From contig NZ_BDDE01000015.1 in NCBI RefSeq assembly GCF_008327685.1, forward strand, positions 62,001 to 126,000: DNA of 64,000 nucleotides, written 5' to 3'. Source of the DNA: Actinomadura sp. K4S16. GTDB taxonomy: Bacteria > Actinomycetota > Actinomycetes > Streptosporangiales > Streptosporangiaceae. Under the pieces are notes generated by a model. It searched no databases. It saw nothing but the letters and a program-made list of their open reading frames with translations, and was not told the DNA's origin. Shown here piece after piece: positions 44,802-53,528 of this stretch. The first letter of the stretch is position 1. Each line of letters opens with the position of its first letter. A program made the translations under genes and the position numbers.

Positions 44802-46370
44802 ATGCGCGCTGGAAGGACCGTCACCGCTTTACTCCTCCTGCCGATGGCACTGGCGGGATGCTCCGGCGGCGGTGAGCAGAAGCCGGCGTCGCACCGGACG
44901 GCGGCGGAGAAGCCGAAGCCGTACACCGGGCCGATGGCCAAGGACGCCTGGTCGTCGCTGGGCGGCGGGCACTCGCGGATCGAGATGAAGCAGGTGGAGC
45001 GGCGCGGCGACCGCTCGGTGCTGCGCTTCTACCTGACGAACCCGGGCAAGGAACCGGAGCACTACTCCTTCGGGACCACGATCGCCGGCTCGGCGTACGG
45101 CAACCTGCACTTCATGCTGGTCGACCCCGTAGGCCACAAGGCCTACACGCCGCTGTACGACAACAACGGCACGGGCAAGACCGTCGGGAGCGACCTGTTC
45201 ATCATGTCCGCCTTCCCGGGCGCGCGTTACGAGACGATTCTGGAGTTCCCGCCGCTCCCCGCGTCGCTGGACCGCATGACCGTCGTCACCCCGACGACCG
45301 CCGGCGAGTTCACCGGCGTCCCCGTGGTCGACGGCCAGGGCCCGGTCAAGCCGGCCGCCCCCGTCCCCGACTTCTTCGACAAGCCCAAGCCGGGCAGCCA
45401 GGTGGCGTGGCCCGTGCGCGGGCTGGACGCGCCCGCGAAGGGCGGCGCCTACGAGCTCTACGGCATCACCGAGGGCGAGGTGAAGTCCACCACCAGCAGC
45501 GCCGCCGAGGAGAAGGTCGGCCTCCGCACCGACGTGCTGTTCGCCTTCGACAAGGCGACGCTCTCCGCCCGGGCCGAGTCGATCCTGGACGAGGTGGCCG
45601 CCGAGACCAAGGCGAAGGCCGACCCTTCCAAGCCCCCGATCCTCATCACCGGGCACACGGACGGCAAGGGCGGCCACGACTACAACATGTCCCTCTCCCA
45701 GCGACGCGCCGACGCCGTCCTCAAGGAGCTCCAGGCGCGCCTCGGCACCGCCTACCAGTACAAGGCCGAAGGCAAGGGCGAGACCGAGCCAATCGCCAAG
45801 GAGGGCGGCCCCGACGACGCGCAGGCCCGCCAGAAGAACCGCCGCGTGGAGATCTCCTACCAGATCAGGCAGCGGACGGCCGGGACCGGCAGCACCACGT
45901 CCGGCGGACAGCAGGCCGACCCGGGCGGCGACGCCGGCCCGCCGGCGCCGTTCCGTCCGGACGGCCCGACGGTGGCCAGCCGCTTCGCGTCCTTCGGGCA
46001 GGGCGGCGACAAGCGCCGCATCGACGTGAAGCCCTTCTACCGCGACGGCGCGTACCTGGTCGCCGTGTTCGACATCGTCAACCTCGGCCCGGACGCCGGT
46101 CCGAACGAGCTGGAGGACTACTCGACGTCCGGCGGAGGGCCCTTCGGCGACTTCAGCGTCTCCGACCCGTCCACGCGGATCGTCTACCGCGGCGTCCGCC
46201 TGGGCAAGGACGGCGGCACCTACGTCGACCCCGGCCGGGCCTCCTTCAGGCACGACCCCGGCACCGACAACCGCGGCTTCTTCTACGTGCCCGCTCCCCC
46301 TCCGAGCGTCCGGACCGTGACCTTCAACGCGGGCCCCTTCGGGCAGATCCCCAACGTGCCCGTGCGGTGA
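44802..46370 (+). CDS. OmpA family lipoprotein with two flanking beta domains
   Basis: 522 residues. Lipobox LAGC at about 17-20. Domain A (about 45-190; SRIEMKQVERRGDRSVLRFY, MLVDPVGHKAYTPLYDN, PPLPASLDRMTV, GVPVV), OmpA domain (about 235-355; DVLFAFDKATLSARAE, TGHTDGKGGHDYNMSLSQRR, KNRRVEI), and domain B (about 375-522; DVKPFYRDGAYLVAVFDIVN, SDPSTRIVYRGVRL, PPPSVRTVTFNAG, NVPV). Domains A and B share the plan of the lipoprotein at 42257. Same strand as that operon but 78 bases after it. Presumably anchors in the membrane and binds the wall. Confidence 0.82.
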   Translation: MRAGRTVTALLLLPMALAGCSGGGEQKPASHRTAAEKPKPYTGPMAKDAWSSLGGGHSRIEMKQVERRGDRSVLRFYLTNPGKEPEHYSFGTTIAGSAYGNLHFMLVDPVGHKAYTPLYDNNGTGKTVGSDLFIMSAFPGARYETILEFPPLPASLDRMTVVTPTTAGEFTGVPVVDGQGPVKPAAPVPDFFDKPKPGSQVAWPVRGLDAPAKGGAYELYGITEGEVKSTTSSAAEEKVGLRTDVLFAFDKATLSARAESILDEVAAETKAKADPSKPPILITGHTDGKGGHDYNMSLSQRRADAVLKELQARLGTAYQYKAEGKGETEPIAKEGGPDDAQARQKNRRVEISYQIRQRTAGTGSTTSGGQQADPGGDAGPPAPFRPDGPTVASRFASFGQGGDKRRIDVKPFYRDGAYLVAVFDIVNLGPDAGPNELEDYSTSGGGPFGDFSVSDPSTRIVYRGVRLGKDGGTYVDPGRASFRHDPGTDNRGFFYVPAPPPSVRTVTFNAGPFGQIPNVPVR

Positions 46371-46390
46371 CCGCCCAGGAGTGCGGCGGG

Positions 46391-47263
46391 TCAGCGGGGC
46401 GGCGGGCCCAGGTGGTCGAAGATCTGCAAGGGCTCGCCGTCCAGCGTGCGGACGGGGAAGCGCAGCTCCAGCCCGCACCCGGCCAGCGCCCGGCGCGCCA
46501 TGTCGGCGTCGGCGGGACGCCGCGCCGGATCGGCCGCGCACAGATGGGCGACGACCGTCCACAGCACGGGCGGCACTCCGGGAGGCGGCGCGCCGATCCG
46601 CTGGCGCGGCGCCGGGTCCCCGGCCCCGGTCAGCATCCGCCAGGCGACCATGCCGGCGGCGTACAGGTCCTGGCGCGGGCCCGGCCGGTCCCAGTCGAGC
46701 ACCTCGGGCGCGAGGTAACCCGGCGTCCCCACCGCGAAGCCGGTGGTGGTGAAGCGCAGGTCGTCCTCCCCCAGCGCGATCCCGAAGTCGGCCAGCCGGA
46801 CGTGCGGCGCCCCGACCGGACTCGGCTCCAGCAGCAGGTTGGCGGGCTTCACGTCCCGGTGCACGACCCCGGCACCGTGGATGTGGCTGAGCGCGGCCAG
46901 CAACTGGTCCAGGACCTCGGCCGCGTACTCGGGCGGCAGCCTGCCGTAGTCCCCGAGCAGCGTCTCCAGCGAACCCCCGCGCACGAGGTCCATGGCGAGG
47001 AGCACATCGTCGTACGCCATGCACGAGGCGTAGGGCGTCAGCACATGAGGGTGCGCCAGCCGCAGCGCCCGTTCCCGGACGACGCGCAGCATCGACGTGG
47101 GGCCCTTCTGCCGGACGAGCTTGGCCGCGCAGTACCGCGCCTCGGCATGGTCGTACGCGCGCCACACACGGCTCGTCCCGCCCGCTCCGATCCGGTCGAG
47201 CATGGTGAACCGACCGCCGATCACCCACCCCGAGTCCACGGCACCGATCGTACGGAAGTCCAC
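46391..47263 (-). CDS. Soluble Ser/Thr protein kinase
   Basis: 290 residues, almost all kinase domain: glycine loop GAGGTSRVW, lysine in CAAKLV, HRDVKPANLLL, LADFGIALGED, and GTPGYLAPEVLDWD. No membrane segment or extra domain is visible, so it is a cytoplasmic kinase. It is convergent with the OmpA lipoprotein gene (20 bases apart) and divergent from an LCP gene, so it may regulate cell-wall processes; that is inference. The GTG start at 47263 may be internal. Confidence 0.9.
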   Translation of the reverse strand: MDFRTIGAVDSGWVIGGRFTMLDRIGAGGTSRVWRAYDHAEARYCAAKLVRQKGPTSMLRVVRERALRLAHPHVLTPYASCMAYDDVLLAMDLVRGGSLETLLGDYGRLPPEYAAEVLDQLLAALSHIHGAGVVHRDVKPANLLLEPSPVGAPHVRLADFGIALGEDDLRFTTTGFAVGTPGYLAPEVLDWDRPGPRQDLYAAGMVAWRMLTGAGDPAPRQRIGAPPPGVPPVLWTVVAHLCAADPARRPADADMARRALAGCGLELRFPVRTLDGEPLQIFDHLGPPPR

Positions 47264-47423
47264 CCGGCCCGGGGACGCCGGATTTCCGCATCCTTGTCAA
47301 CAGAACGGATGTTCTGCGCATCTAACAAAAGGAGGCACAGGCTCCCCGCGGTCGGACACCTCCTTAGACTGGCTGATCACTCTGACCACGTGCCCTCGAC
47401 AGGGCCCGCCCGGAACGGGACCG

Positions 47424-48863
47424 ATGAGCGACAAAGACCCGCGCCGCGACGACCTCGCGGGTGACGAGGCCGCCCGGAAGGCACCGGCGGCCTCCGAGCC
47501 CCGGCGAGGCGGACGGCGGCGCAGGGGACTGCGGTGGGCCGCGGTCGGCGCCGTCGCCGTGCTGCTGGCCGGAGGCGGCGGGGCGGCGTGGCTCTACCAC
47601 GACCTGGTCGGCGGGATCGAGCAGAAGCGCGTCAGCGACAAACTCGGCGCGAACCGGCCGAAGAAGCTGAACAAGTCGCTCAACATCCTGCTGATCGGGT
47701 CCGACACGCGGGAGGGCGAGAACTCCGAGTACGCGGTGCCCGGAATGGCCGGGGCGCGGTCGGACACCACGATCCTGCTGCACCTGTCGCCGAACCGGGA
47801 CCAGGCCGTCGGGGTCAGCTTCCCCCGGGACTCGATGGTGAAGATCCCGTCCTGCAAGAAGGAGAAGGGCGGCACAGTCCCCGCGCAGTTCGGAATGCTG
47901 AACGCGGCGTTCGCGTACGCGGGGCCGACGTGCACCTGGAAGATGCTGGAGTCGCTCACCGGCATCCACATCGACCATTTCGTGCAGGTCGACTTCGCCG
48001 GGTTCAAGCGGATGGTGGACGCCCTGGGCGGCGTCGAGATCTGCGTGGACAAGCCCGTGAACGATCCGCGCGCCGAGCTGTTCCTGAAGGCCGGCAAGCA
48101 GACCGTGAAGGGCGACGACGCGCTCGGGTACGTCCGGGCTCGCTACTCGCTCGGCGACGGGTCCGACCTGGAGCGGATCGAGCGGCAGCAGAAGTTCATG
48201 GCGGCCGTCGTCGACAAGGCCACGAGCGGATCCGTCCTCACCGACCCGGCGAAGACCTACAAGTTCCTCAAGGCCGCCACGAAGTCGATGACGACCGACG
48301 ACGACCTGGACCTGGCGGGCATGCGCAAGCTGGCGGACGGGCTCAAGGGGATGAGCGCGGGCCAGGTGCGGTTCGTGACCGTCCCGGTGAAGGGGTACGC
48401 GCCGGACCCGAACCGCGTCCAGTGGAACGAGGAGCTCGCGAAGCCGCTGTTCGAGGCGATCCGGCACGACGACCGGCTGCCCGCCGAACCCGCGAAGCCC
48501 GTCCGGGCGGCGCCGCAACCGCCCGCGCCCGGCAAGGTGCACGTCACCGTCGTCGACGCGGGCGCGCGCGACCCCCTGGTGAAGCGGGTCGTGCGGCAAC
48601 TGCGGCTGCGGGGCTTCAAGGTGACGGGCAAGGTCGAGAAGGCCGCCGCCGTGCCGGAGAGCCGCATCGTCTACGCCCCGTCCGGCGAGGCGCAGGCGTC
48701 GGCACTGGCACGCGACCTCCCCGACGCCCTCCTCACCGCCGACAACGCCGCCCCGGCCGACGGGATCCGCCTCGTCATCGGCAAGAACGGCCTCCGCCTC
48801 GCCCCACCCGCCATCAACAAGATCAGCGGCGGCGTCAAAGCCGACCGCAAACTCTGCGGCTGA
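47424..48863 (+). CDS. LCP family protein with LytR_C domain
   Basis: 479 residues. Cytoplasmic basic leader, one membrane segment (about 44-64), LCP domain (about 90-320: LLIGSDTREGENSEYAV, GVSFPRDSMVKIPSC, GMLNAAFAYAG, DFAGFKRMVDALGGVEI, ALGYVRARYSLGDGSDLERI) and a C-terminal LytR_C domain (about 370-470: KVHVTVVDAGARDP, RLVIGKNG). This is the arabinogalactan- or polymer-ligase type common in actinobacteria. Start ATG at 47424. A 16-bp palindrome follows downstream at 48914. Confidence 0.9.
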   Translation: MSDKDPRRDDLAGDEAARKAPAASEPRRGGRRRRGLRWAAVGAVAVLLAGGGGAAWLYHDLVGGIEQKRVSDKLGANRPKKLNKSLNILLIGSDTREGENSEYAVPGMAGARSDTTILLHLSPNRDQAVGVSFPRDSMVKIPSCKKEKGGTVPAQFGMLNAAFAYAGPTCTWKMLESLTGIHIDHFVQVDFAGFKRMVDALGGVEICVDKPVNDPRAELFLKAGKQTVKGDDALGYVRARYSLGDGSDLERIERQQKFMAAVVDKATSGSVLTDPAKTYKFLKAATKSMTTDDDLDLAGMRKLADGLKGMSAGQVRFVTVPVKGYAPDPNRVQWNEELAKPLFEAIRHDDRLPAEPAKPVRAAPQPPAPGKVHVTVVDAGARDPLVKRVVRQLRLRGFKVTGKVEKAAAVPESRIVYAPSGEAQASALARDLPDALLTADNAAPADGIRLVIGKNGLRLAPPAINKISGGVKADRKLCG

Positions 48864-48913
48864 CACCCGGCTCCCGGACCCCGAACGCTCCACCGTCCGG
48901 CTCACCGCTCGCC

Positions 48914-48929
48914 GCGTGCGGCCGCACGC
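48914..48929. other. 16-bp perfect palindrome
   Basis: GCGTGCGGCCGCACGC, between the LCP gene and the DUF3592-like gene. With no loop it could be an operator or the base of a terminator for the LCP gene; followed by A/T-poor sequence and then the AGGAGG ribosome site of the next gene. Confidence 0.35.
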
Positions 48930-48953
48930 CGAACCTCACCGCAGGAGGAAACG

Positions 48954-49352
48954 ATGGGCCATCTGATCGGAGTCGCCCTCGGGGTCGCGGTCTTCTGCGG
49001 CGGCGTCTACGAACTGGTGACGCGGCTGCGCCTGCAAGGCCGGATGGCCCGCGCGGAGGGCGTCTTCGTCGGGCGGGACGACGTGATGGGCCCCGGCGGT
49101 CCGAGCACCAGGAGCCGCGTGGGGCGGTTCCGGTTCACCACCCCGCAGGGGCGCCCCGTCGAGGCCTCCAGTTCCCTGCACTCCTTTCCGGGCCCCAAGC
49201 CGGGCAAGCCCGTGACGGTGGTCTACGACCCGGCCCGTCCCGAGGACACCGCCGAACGCCTCGGCGTCCACTACCTGCAGCTGTTCGCGATCGGACCGCT
49301 GGTCATGGCCATAGGCATCGCCGTAGCCGCAGCGAACGCGACCGGCCTGTGA
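48954..49352 (+). CDS. DUF3592-like membrane protein
   Basis: 132 residues. Membrane segments at about 3-20 and 105-128 flank a small beta domain with RFRFTTPQGRPVEASSS, KPVTVVYDPARPEDT. This is the DUF3592 plan (a strand-rich, cytoplasmic or extracytoplasmic small domain with a VxVxYDP motif). Strong AGGAGG 6 bases before ATG. First of three such proteins in region 5. Function unknown. Confidence 0.7.
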   Translation: MGHLIGVALGVAVFCGGVYELVTRLRLQGRMARAEGVFVGRDDVMGPGGPSTRSRVGRFRFTTPQGRPVEASSSLHSFPGPKPGKPVTVVYDPARPEDTAERLGVHYLQLFAIGPLVMAIGIAVAAANATGL

Positions 49353-49422
49353 CACCCCGCCCTTCGGGGACGACGCCACCCGCTCTCACCGGCGAATACC
49401 TGGAGACCGCCGACCATTCGCC

Positions 49423-49824
49423 TCAGACCAATGCCCGCCACATCTGCACGGCGAGGAACCCTAAGCCGAGTCCTAACGCCAGCATGAAAACGGCCATCGC
49501 CAGCACGTAGGCGACGCCGAACTTCAGGTAGGCGCGCGCGGGCCTTGCGGAGTCGTAGAGGACCTCGACGACCTCGCCGACCTTCCAGGTTTGCGTCGTC
49601 TTCTGTTCGAAGGTGTACTCCCGCCCGTCCGCCGCCCGGTAGCGGACCTCGAGAACGGGATTGGACGCGCCGGTCCCGTCATGGTCCAGGACCCGGCTCA
49701 CCACTCTGCCGCGGGTGCGCTCCGCCCGCCCCAGGAACCTGAGCCTTCCGACCAGGAAGACCGGGACGGAGCAGACGAGCCCCAGCGCAAGCAACGTGAT
49801 CAGGCACGCGACGACGACGCCCAT
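49423..49824 (-). CDS. DUF3592-like membrane protein
   Basis: 133 residues with the same plan as the gene at 48954: N-terminal and C-terminal membrane segments around VLEVRYRAADGREYTFEQ and VVEVLYDSARPARAY. It is 9 bases downstream of the prepilin peptidase on the same strand, so the two are probably co-transcribed. Function unknown. Confidence 0.7.
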   Translation of the reverse strand: MGVVVACLITLLALGLVCSVPVFLVGRLRFLGRAERTRGRVVSRVLDHDGTGASNPVLEVRYRAADGREYTFEQKTTQTWKVGEVVEVLYDSARPARAYLKFGVAYVLAMAVFMLALGLGLGFLAVQMWRALV

Positions 49825-49833
49825 CCCGTCCCC

Positions 49834-50463
49834 TCAACCGGCCGCGGCGGCGAAGGCCAGCACCGAGACGAGGGCCCCGGCGAGCATGTAGGGGCCGAAC
49901 GGGAACTCGCCCTTGCGCGAGCGCCGGACGATCATGATGCCCACGGCCACCACGCCGCCGAGCAGGTAGGTCACCAGCAGGCCGACCACCCACGCGTCCT
50001 GCCCGAACCAGCCGAGGTAGAGGCCGAGCACGCCGGACAGCTTGACGTCGCCCAGGCCGATCCCCGACGGGACCAGGAACGCCTGCACGAAGTACAGCGC
50101 GAACAGTGCGGCCATGCCGATGAGCGCGTGCTCGAACCGGTGCAGGCCGGCGTCGGTGAACGGCGCCGCCGCGGCGAGCAGCGCCGCCGCGATGCCGTAG
50201 GAGGGGAGCGTGAACCGGTCGGGCAGCCGCTTGACGGCCACGTCGATGAAGCCGAGCAGGGCGCCGACGGCCGCGAGGTACAGCAGCGCGGGGAGGACGG
50301 GCTCGAAGCCGACCCGCCACCCCAGCAGGCCGTAGAGGACCGCGGTGACCAGCCCCAGGACGACACGGCGGCGGCGCGGGACGTCCCCGACGTACGGCGC
50401 CGCCAACGGCGCCGCGAGCAGCCCGACGACCAGCCCGACGGGCACCAGCACCAACGCCGCCAT
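49834..50463 (-). CDS. A24 prepilin peptidase (TadV/CpaA-like)
   Basis: 209 residues from ATG 50463. Six or more hydrophobic segments. Catalytic aspartates D74 in FIDVAVKRLPD and D139 in GIGLGDVKLSG, both in the expected membrane-proximal positions of aspartic prepilin peptidases. It lacks the N-methyltransferase cysteines, as in Tad-type peptidases. It would cleave class III (Gly|Xaa, Glu+5) signal segments, which are present in the proteins at 51980 and 54393. A GGGCCC palindrome lies 108 bases upstream. Confidence 0.88.
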   Translation of the reverse strand: MAALVLVPVGLVVGLLAAPLAAPYVGDVPRRRRVVLGLVTAVLYGLLGWRVGFEPVLPALLYLAAVGALLGFIDVAVKRLPDRFTLPSYGIAAALLAAAAPFTDAGLHRFEHALIGMAALFALYFVQAFLVPSGIGLGDVKLSGVLGLYLGWFGQDAWVVGLLVTYLLGGVVAVGIMIVRRSRKGEFPFGPYMLAGALVSVLAFAAAAG

Positions 50464-50570
50464 CGATCCTCGCCCCGATCCACCGGATTCCTCGCCCCGG
50501 CACGTCCGACCGGACGGGTGCGCGGAACGCCCCCCGCGCCATCCAATCGGCCGCGCCCGCCGCACCACAT

Positions 50571-50584
50571 GGGCCCCAGGGCCC
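50571..50584 (-). promoter_or_regulatory. GGGYCC-N2-GGRCCC palindrome, site 1
   Basis: GGGCCC-CA-GGGCCC followed by AATTC. Upstream of the prepilin peptidase gene (108 bases). Confidence 0.5.
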
Positions 50585-50602
50585 AATTCGGCGAAGCGGA
50601 CG

Positions 50603-51022
50603 TCAGGTCGCGGCCACGAACAGCATGACGAGACCGAGGACCGCGAAGACGCAGCCGGCGGCGACCATGCCGACCGATCCGGACAGGGCGCGCCCGGAGG
50701 AGGTGTCCATCCGCGCCTCGCGCGGGTTCCGCGGATCGTAGAGCACCGCCACGGGGCGCCCCTTGAGCCGGTTCAACTCGAACGACCCGCCCCTCGTCTG
50801 CCCGACGGTCTCGATCTCGGCGCCTTCCATCGTCCGGAACCGCAGCACCGGGAAGAACTCGTAGCTGTCGCTTCTCTCGACCCGGTGGATTCCGGCGACG
50901 ACCCCCGGGACCCGCTGCGCCGAGGCCATGAACTCGCGGCCCGAGCGGTACCGCTGGATCCCGCCGACGACGAAGGCGACGCCGAACGCCAGGGCCAGGA
51001 GCGCGAGGAGCCAGAAGGACAT
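50603..51022 (-). CDS. DUF3592-like membrane protein
   Basis: 139 residues from ATG 51022. Membrane segments at about 2-20 and 110-135 flank FFPVLRFRTMEGAEIET, and PVAVLYDPRNPREARM. Third DUF3592-like gene in this region. It is 7 bases after the 133-residue membrane gene at 51030, forming an operon that begins with the pilin-like gene at 53401. Confidence 0.7.
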   Translation of the reverse strand: MSFWLLALLALAFGVAFVVGGIQRYRSGREFMASAQRVPGVVAGIHRVERSDSYEFFPVLRFRTMEGAEIETVGQTRGGSFELNRLKGRPVAVLYDPRNPREARMDTSSGRALSGSVGMVAAGCVFAVLGLVMLFVAAT

Positions 51023-51029
51023 CAGGACA

Positions 51030-51431
51030 TCACCAGTACCCGCCGAGCCCGTCGTTCTTGACGCTGATGACCACGGCCAGCGCCAGCCCCGCGGCCGCGC
51101 CGGCCGCACCCTCGGCAACGTACAGCACGGCCGAGAGCGTGTCGCCGCTCCCGCCGATCGGGGCCGCGATCCCGGCGAGGGTCACCACCAGCGGCATCGG
51201 GAGGACGCTCGCGAGCCAGCGCGCCTGGTTGGAGCGGTCCCGCTGGACGGCCCCGGCCATCACGACCATCGTCATGCTGATCAGGATCCACGGCAGGTCC
51301 AGCCGCAGGATCCGGTCGACGTCGGTGAACGGCTCGCCGCCCGGGGCGCCGGACGCCAGCCGCGCGACGGCCGCGAAGCCGAGCAGCCAGACGAACAGGG
51401 ACGCGCCCCAGGCACCCACCAGCCTGACCAT
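51030..51431 (-). CDS. Small membrane protein, paralogue of the protein at 56895
   Basis: 133 residues with four membrane segments. Middle portion DVDRILRLDLPWILI, and MPLVVTLAGIAAP matches DDLDQVLRVHLPWVV and VPLVATVAGLAFA of the protein at 56895, so they are paralogues. It sits 1 base before the lipoprotein gene and 7 bases after the DUF3592 gene, in the operon headed by the pilin-like gene at 53401. Function unknown. Confidence 0.7.
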   Translation of the reverse strand: MVRLVGAWGASLFVWLLGFAAVARLASGAPGGEPFTDVDRILRLDLPWILISMTMVVMAGAVQRDRSNQARWLASVLPMPLVVTLAGIAAPIGGSGDTLSAVLYVAEGAAGAAAGLALAVVISVKNDGLGGYW

Positions 51432-51432
51432 G

Positions 51433-51969
51433 TCAGCTCACCTTGATCGAGTCGATGATGCCGTCCACGACGTCGTCCTTGAGCTTGCCGCGCTCCCAGA
51501 GGAGGCGCACATCATGGACATGGCCGTTCTTGCCGATCACGCCGACGTCCACTCCCTGGCCCGGAGCGCTCGTCCCGCGGAAACCGGTGAAGGTGTAGTC
51601 GATGCGAAGCGCGTCCTTCGCCCCCGCGATCTTGATCGCCTTGGAGCCGGTGCGGTGGTAGCCCTTGGCGTTCATCATCGGTCCGGCCTCGATGGTCGCC
51701 TCCAGCATCTCCGGCCGGCCGCGCTCCGCCGCATCCTTGATCACCGACAGGATCGCCGTCTGCCCCGGCGCCTGCATCGACAGGGCCAGGCCGGCCTCCG
51801 GCCCGCGCTGCCAGTCCTTCGGATAGGCGATCGACAGCACCTTCGCGTCGCCGCGGACGAAGCCGTCCGGCGTCTCCCCCGACCCGCCGGACTCGCAGCC
51901 CGCGACCGTGCCCGCGACCGCCACGGCGGCCGCCGCGGCGGCGGCGATCCTCAGCCTGTTCGCACCCAT
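51433..51969 (-). CDS. Lipoprotein
   Basis: 178 residues. Lipobox VAGC at about 22-25. The mature part has LSIAYPKDWQRGPEAGLALS, TAILSVIKDAA and DALRIDYTFTGFRG, a plan like PsbP/DUF1795-type lipoproteins, although I cannot name a family with certainty. It is 10 bases downstream of the pilin-like gene at 51980 and probably acts with it on the membrane outer face. Confidence 0.75.
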   Translation of the reverse strand: MGANRLRIAAAAAAAVAVAGTVAGCESGGSGETPDGFVRGDAKVLSIAYPKDWQRGPEAGLALSMQAPGQTAILSVIKDAAERGRPEMLEATIEAGPMMNAKGYHRTGSKAIKIAGAKDALRIDYTFTGFRGTSAPGQGVDVGVIGKNGHVHDVRLLWERGKLKDDVVDGIIDSIKVS

Positions 51970-51979
51970 GTCGGCTCCC

Positions 51980-53401
51980 TCAGTTCTTCGCGCATTCCGG
52001 CCACTGCTGGAAGGTCCGCTGACCATTCTGCGGTGCGCCGAGGTACTGGGAGTCGACGATCTGCTGCTTCTCTCCCTCGTATCCGCCCTCGATGCCGAAC
52101 TTGAGCTCAGCGGCGATCTCGGCGCCGACCTTGAACTCGTCCACGTCGCCGGCGTAGACGTTCCGGCTGACGAGGCCGCGCTCGTAGAGCAGCTTGTCGA
52201 GCGGGTCACCGTTCGGGCCGGGGTCCTTCGACACCACCGAGCCGTTCTCGTCGAACGTGTTGCGGATGGTCTGGAACGGCATCAGGAACGCGTTGTCGTG
52301 GATCCACTTCTCGCCGATCGCCCGGTTGGAGTCGTCGAAGTTGATCGTGGTCGCGGTGACCGACACCTGCTTGTCGGTCCCCGTTCCGCCCGCGTTCTTC
52401 TTCCCGGGGTTCTTGTACCCCTCGCTGGAGTTCGTCTCCTGCGTGGTCAGCCAGGTGATGCTCTTCAGCCTGCCGTTCTTGTCATACGTGACCCGCGTCT
52501 GCCCGATGTAGGACCTCTCCCCGCCGGGCCCGTACCCGAGCGCCTTGGCGCCACCCTTCACCGCGCCCTTCACCTGGAAGGAGTACGTGGTGAGCGGGTA
52601 GCCGTCCTTCTCCGATCCGCTCTGGTCCTTGGTGACGAGCACGGCGTCGCCGGCCTTGCCCTCGATCTCCAGGCCCGTCCCGATGTCCTTCACCGACTTC
52701 TTGCCCGACGAGTCGCTGGTCAGGTTGCCGAAACCGGCGGCGCCCTTCAGCACGCCCTCCGCGCCGACCTCCCACTGCGTGATCTCGGGGTCGCGGGTCC
52801 TGGGCTTCCAGCCGGTGACCTTGTCGAAGACCCAGAGGCCGGGGCTGACCTTCTCGCCCTCCTTGCGGGCGAGGTCCCACTTCACGTCGTCCAGCCAGTC
52901 GCCCGCGGCCTTGTCGTCGGGGAAGATCCAGGTGTCGCCGTACTTGAAGTTGACCGACCCCTCGACCTTCGCGCCGAGCTCCCCGCCGAAACTGCCCTTG
53001 CCGAACTGGAGCTTGCCGCCGATCTCGGCCTCCGCGCCGAGTTTGTAGTCGGCCGGGACGATCATGATCCGGACCTTGCCGTCCGCGTACTTGATCTTCA
53101 CGAACTGGAAGTTCTGCCCGACCTTGACGGAGAAGGCGGTCACCGAGTAGCCGACCTTCTTGGAGTCGGAGCCGGTGATGCACGCCGATGCCGGCGGCTT
53201 GTAGTTGTACGGCTGCGACGAGCAGTCGGTACCGCCGAAGATCTTGCAGAGCGCGATCTTGACATGCGACCCGACCGGGTTGGGCACCATGAGCAGCAGC
53301 GCCACGATCAGCAGCGAGGCGATGACCAGCAGCACCGCATATTCGATCGTCGCGGCCCCGCCGTCGCGCCGCATGCCGGCCCGGCCGAGTCCATTTCGCA
53401 T
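51980..53401 (-). CDS. Class III prepilin segment fused to a large unknown domain
   Basis: 473 residues. RRDGGAATIEYAVLLVIASL has the Tad/Flp pilin signal: cleavage expected between G15 and A16, with Glu at +5 (E20) and a hydrophobic helix to about 40. The remainder (about 45-473) is not pilin-like: it is rich in beta strands (GAEAEIGGKLQFGKGSFGGE, EVGAEGVLKGAAGFG, KLKSITWL-type blocks), with no recognised catalytic motif. The lipoprotein, paralogous membrane protein and DUF3592 gene follow on the same strand. Likely exported through a pilin-type pathway and retained at the cell surface. Function unknown. Confidence 0.75.
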   Translation of the reverse strand: MRNGLGRAGMRRDGGAATIEYAVLLVIASLLIVALLLMVPNPVGSHVKIALCKIFGGTDCSSQPYNYKPPASACITGSDSKKVGYSVTAFSVKVGQNFQFVKIKYADGKVRIMIVPADYKLGAEAEIGGKLQFGKGSFGGELGAKVEGSVNFKYGDTWIFPDDKAAGDWLDDVKWDLARKEGEKVSPGLWVFDKVTGWKPRTRDPEITQWEVGAEGVLKGAAGFGNLTSDSSGKKSVKDIGTGLEIEGKAGDAVLVTKDQSGSEKDGYPLTTYSFQVKGAVKGGAKALGYGPGGERSYIGQTRVTYDKNGRLKSITWLTTQETNSSEGYKNPGKKNAGGTGTDKQVSVTATTINFDDSNRAIGEKWIHDNAFLMPFQTIRNTFDENGSVVSKDPGPNGDPLDKLLYERGLVSRNVYAGDVDEFKVGAEIAAELKFGIEGGYEGEKQQIVDSQYLGAPQNGQRTFQQWPECAKN

Positions 53402-53436
53402 GCCGGAAGGTTATTTGCGGACTAATGCCCTCCCCA

Positions 53437-53450
53437 GGGCCCCCGGACCC
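53437..53450 (-). promoter_or_regulatory. GGGYCC-N2-GGRCCC palindrome, site 2
   Basis: GGGCCC-CC-GGACCC followed by ATTCC, 36 bases upstream of the pilin-like gene at 51980. Confidence 0.5.
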
Positions 53451-53528
53451 ATTCCCAGGCCCGAAAAGCCGCCCGTCCACCCGCCCGCCGTCGCGGCACG
53501 CGGGGGCCCAACGACCGGGCCCGCGGAC

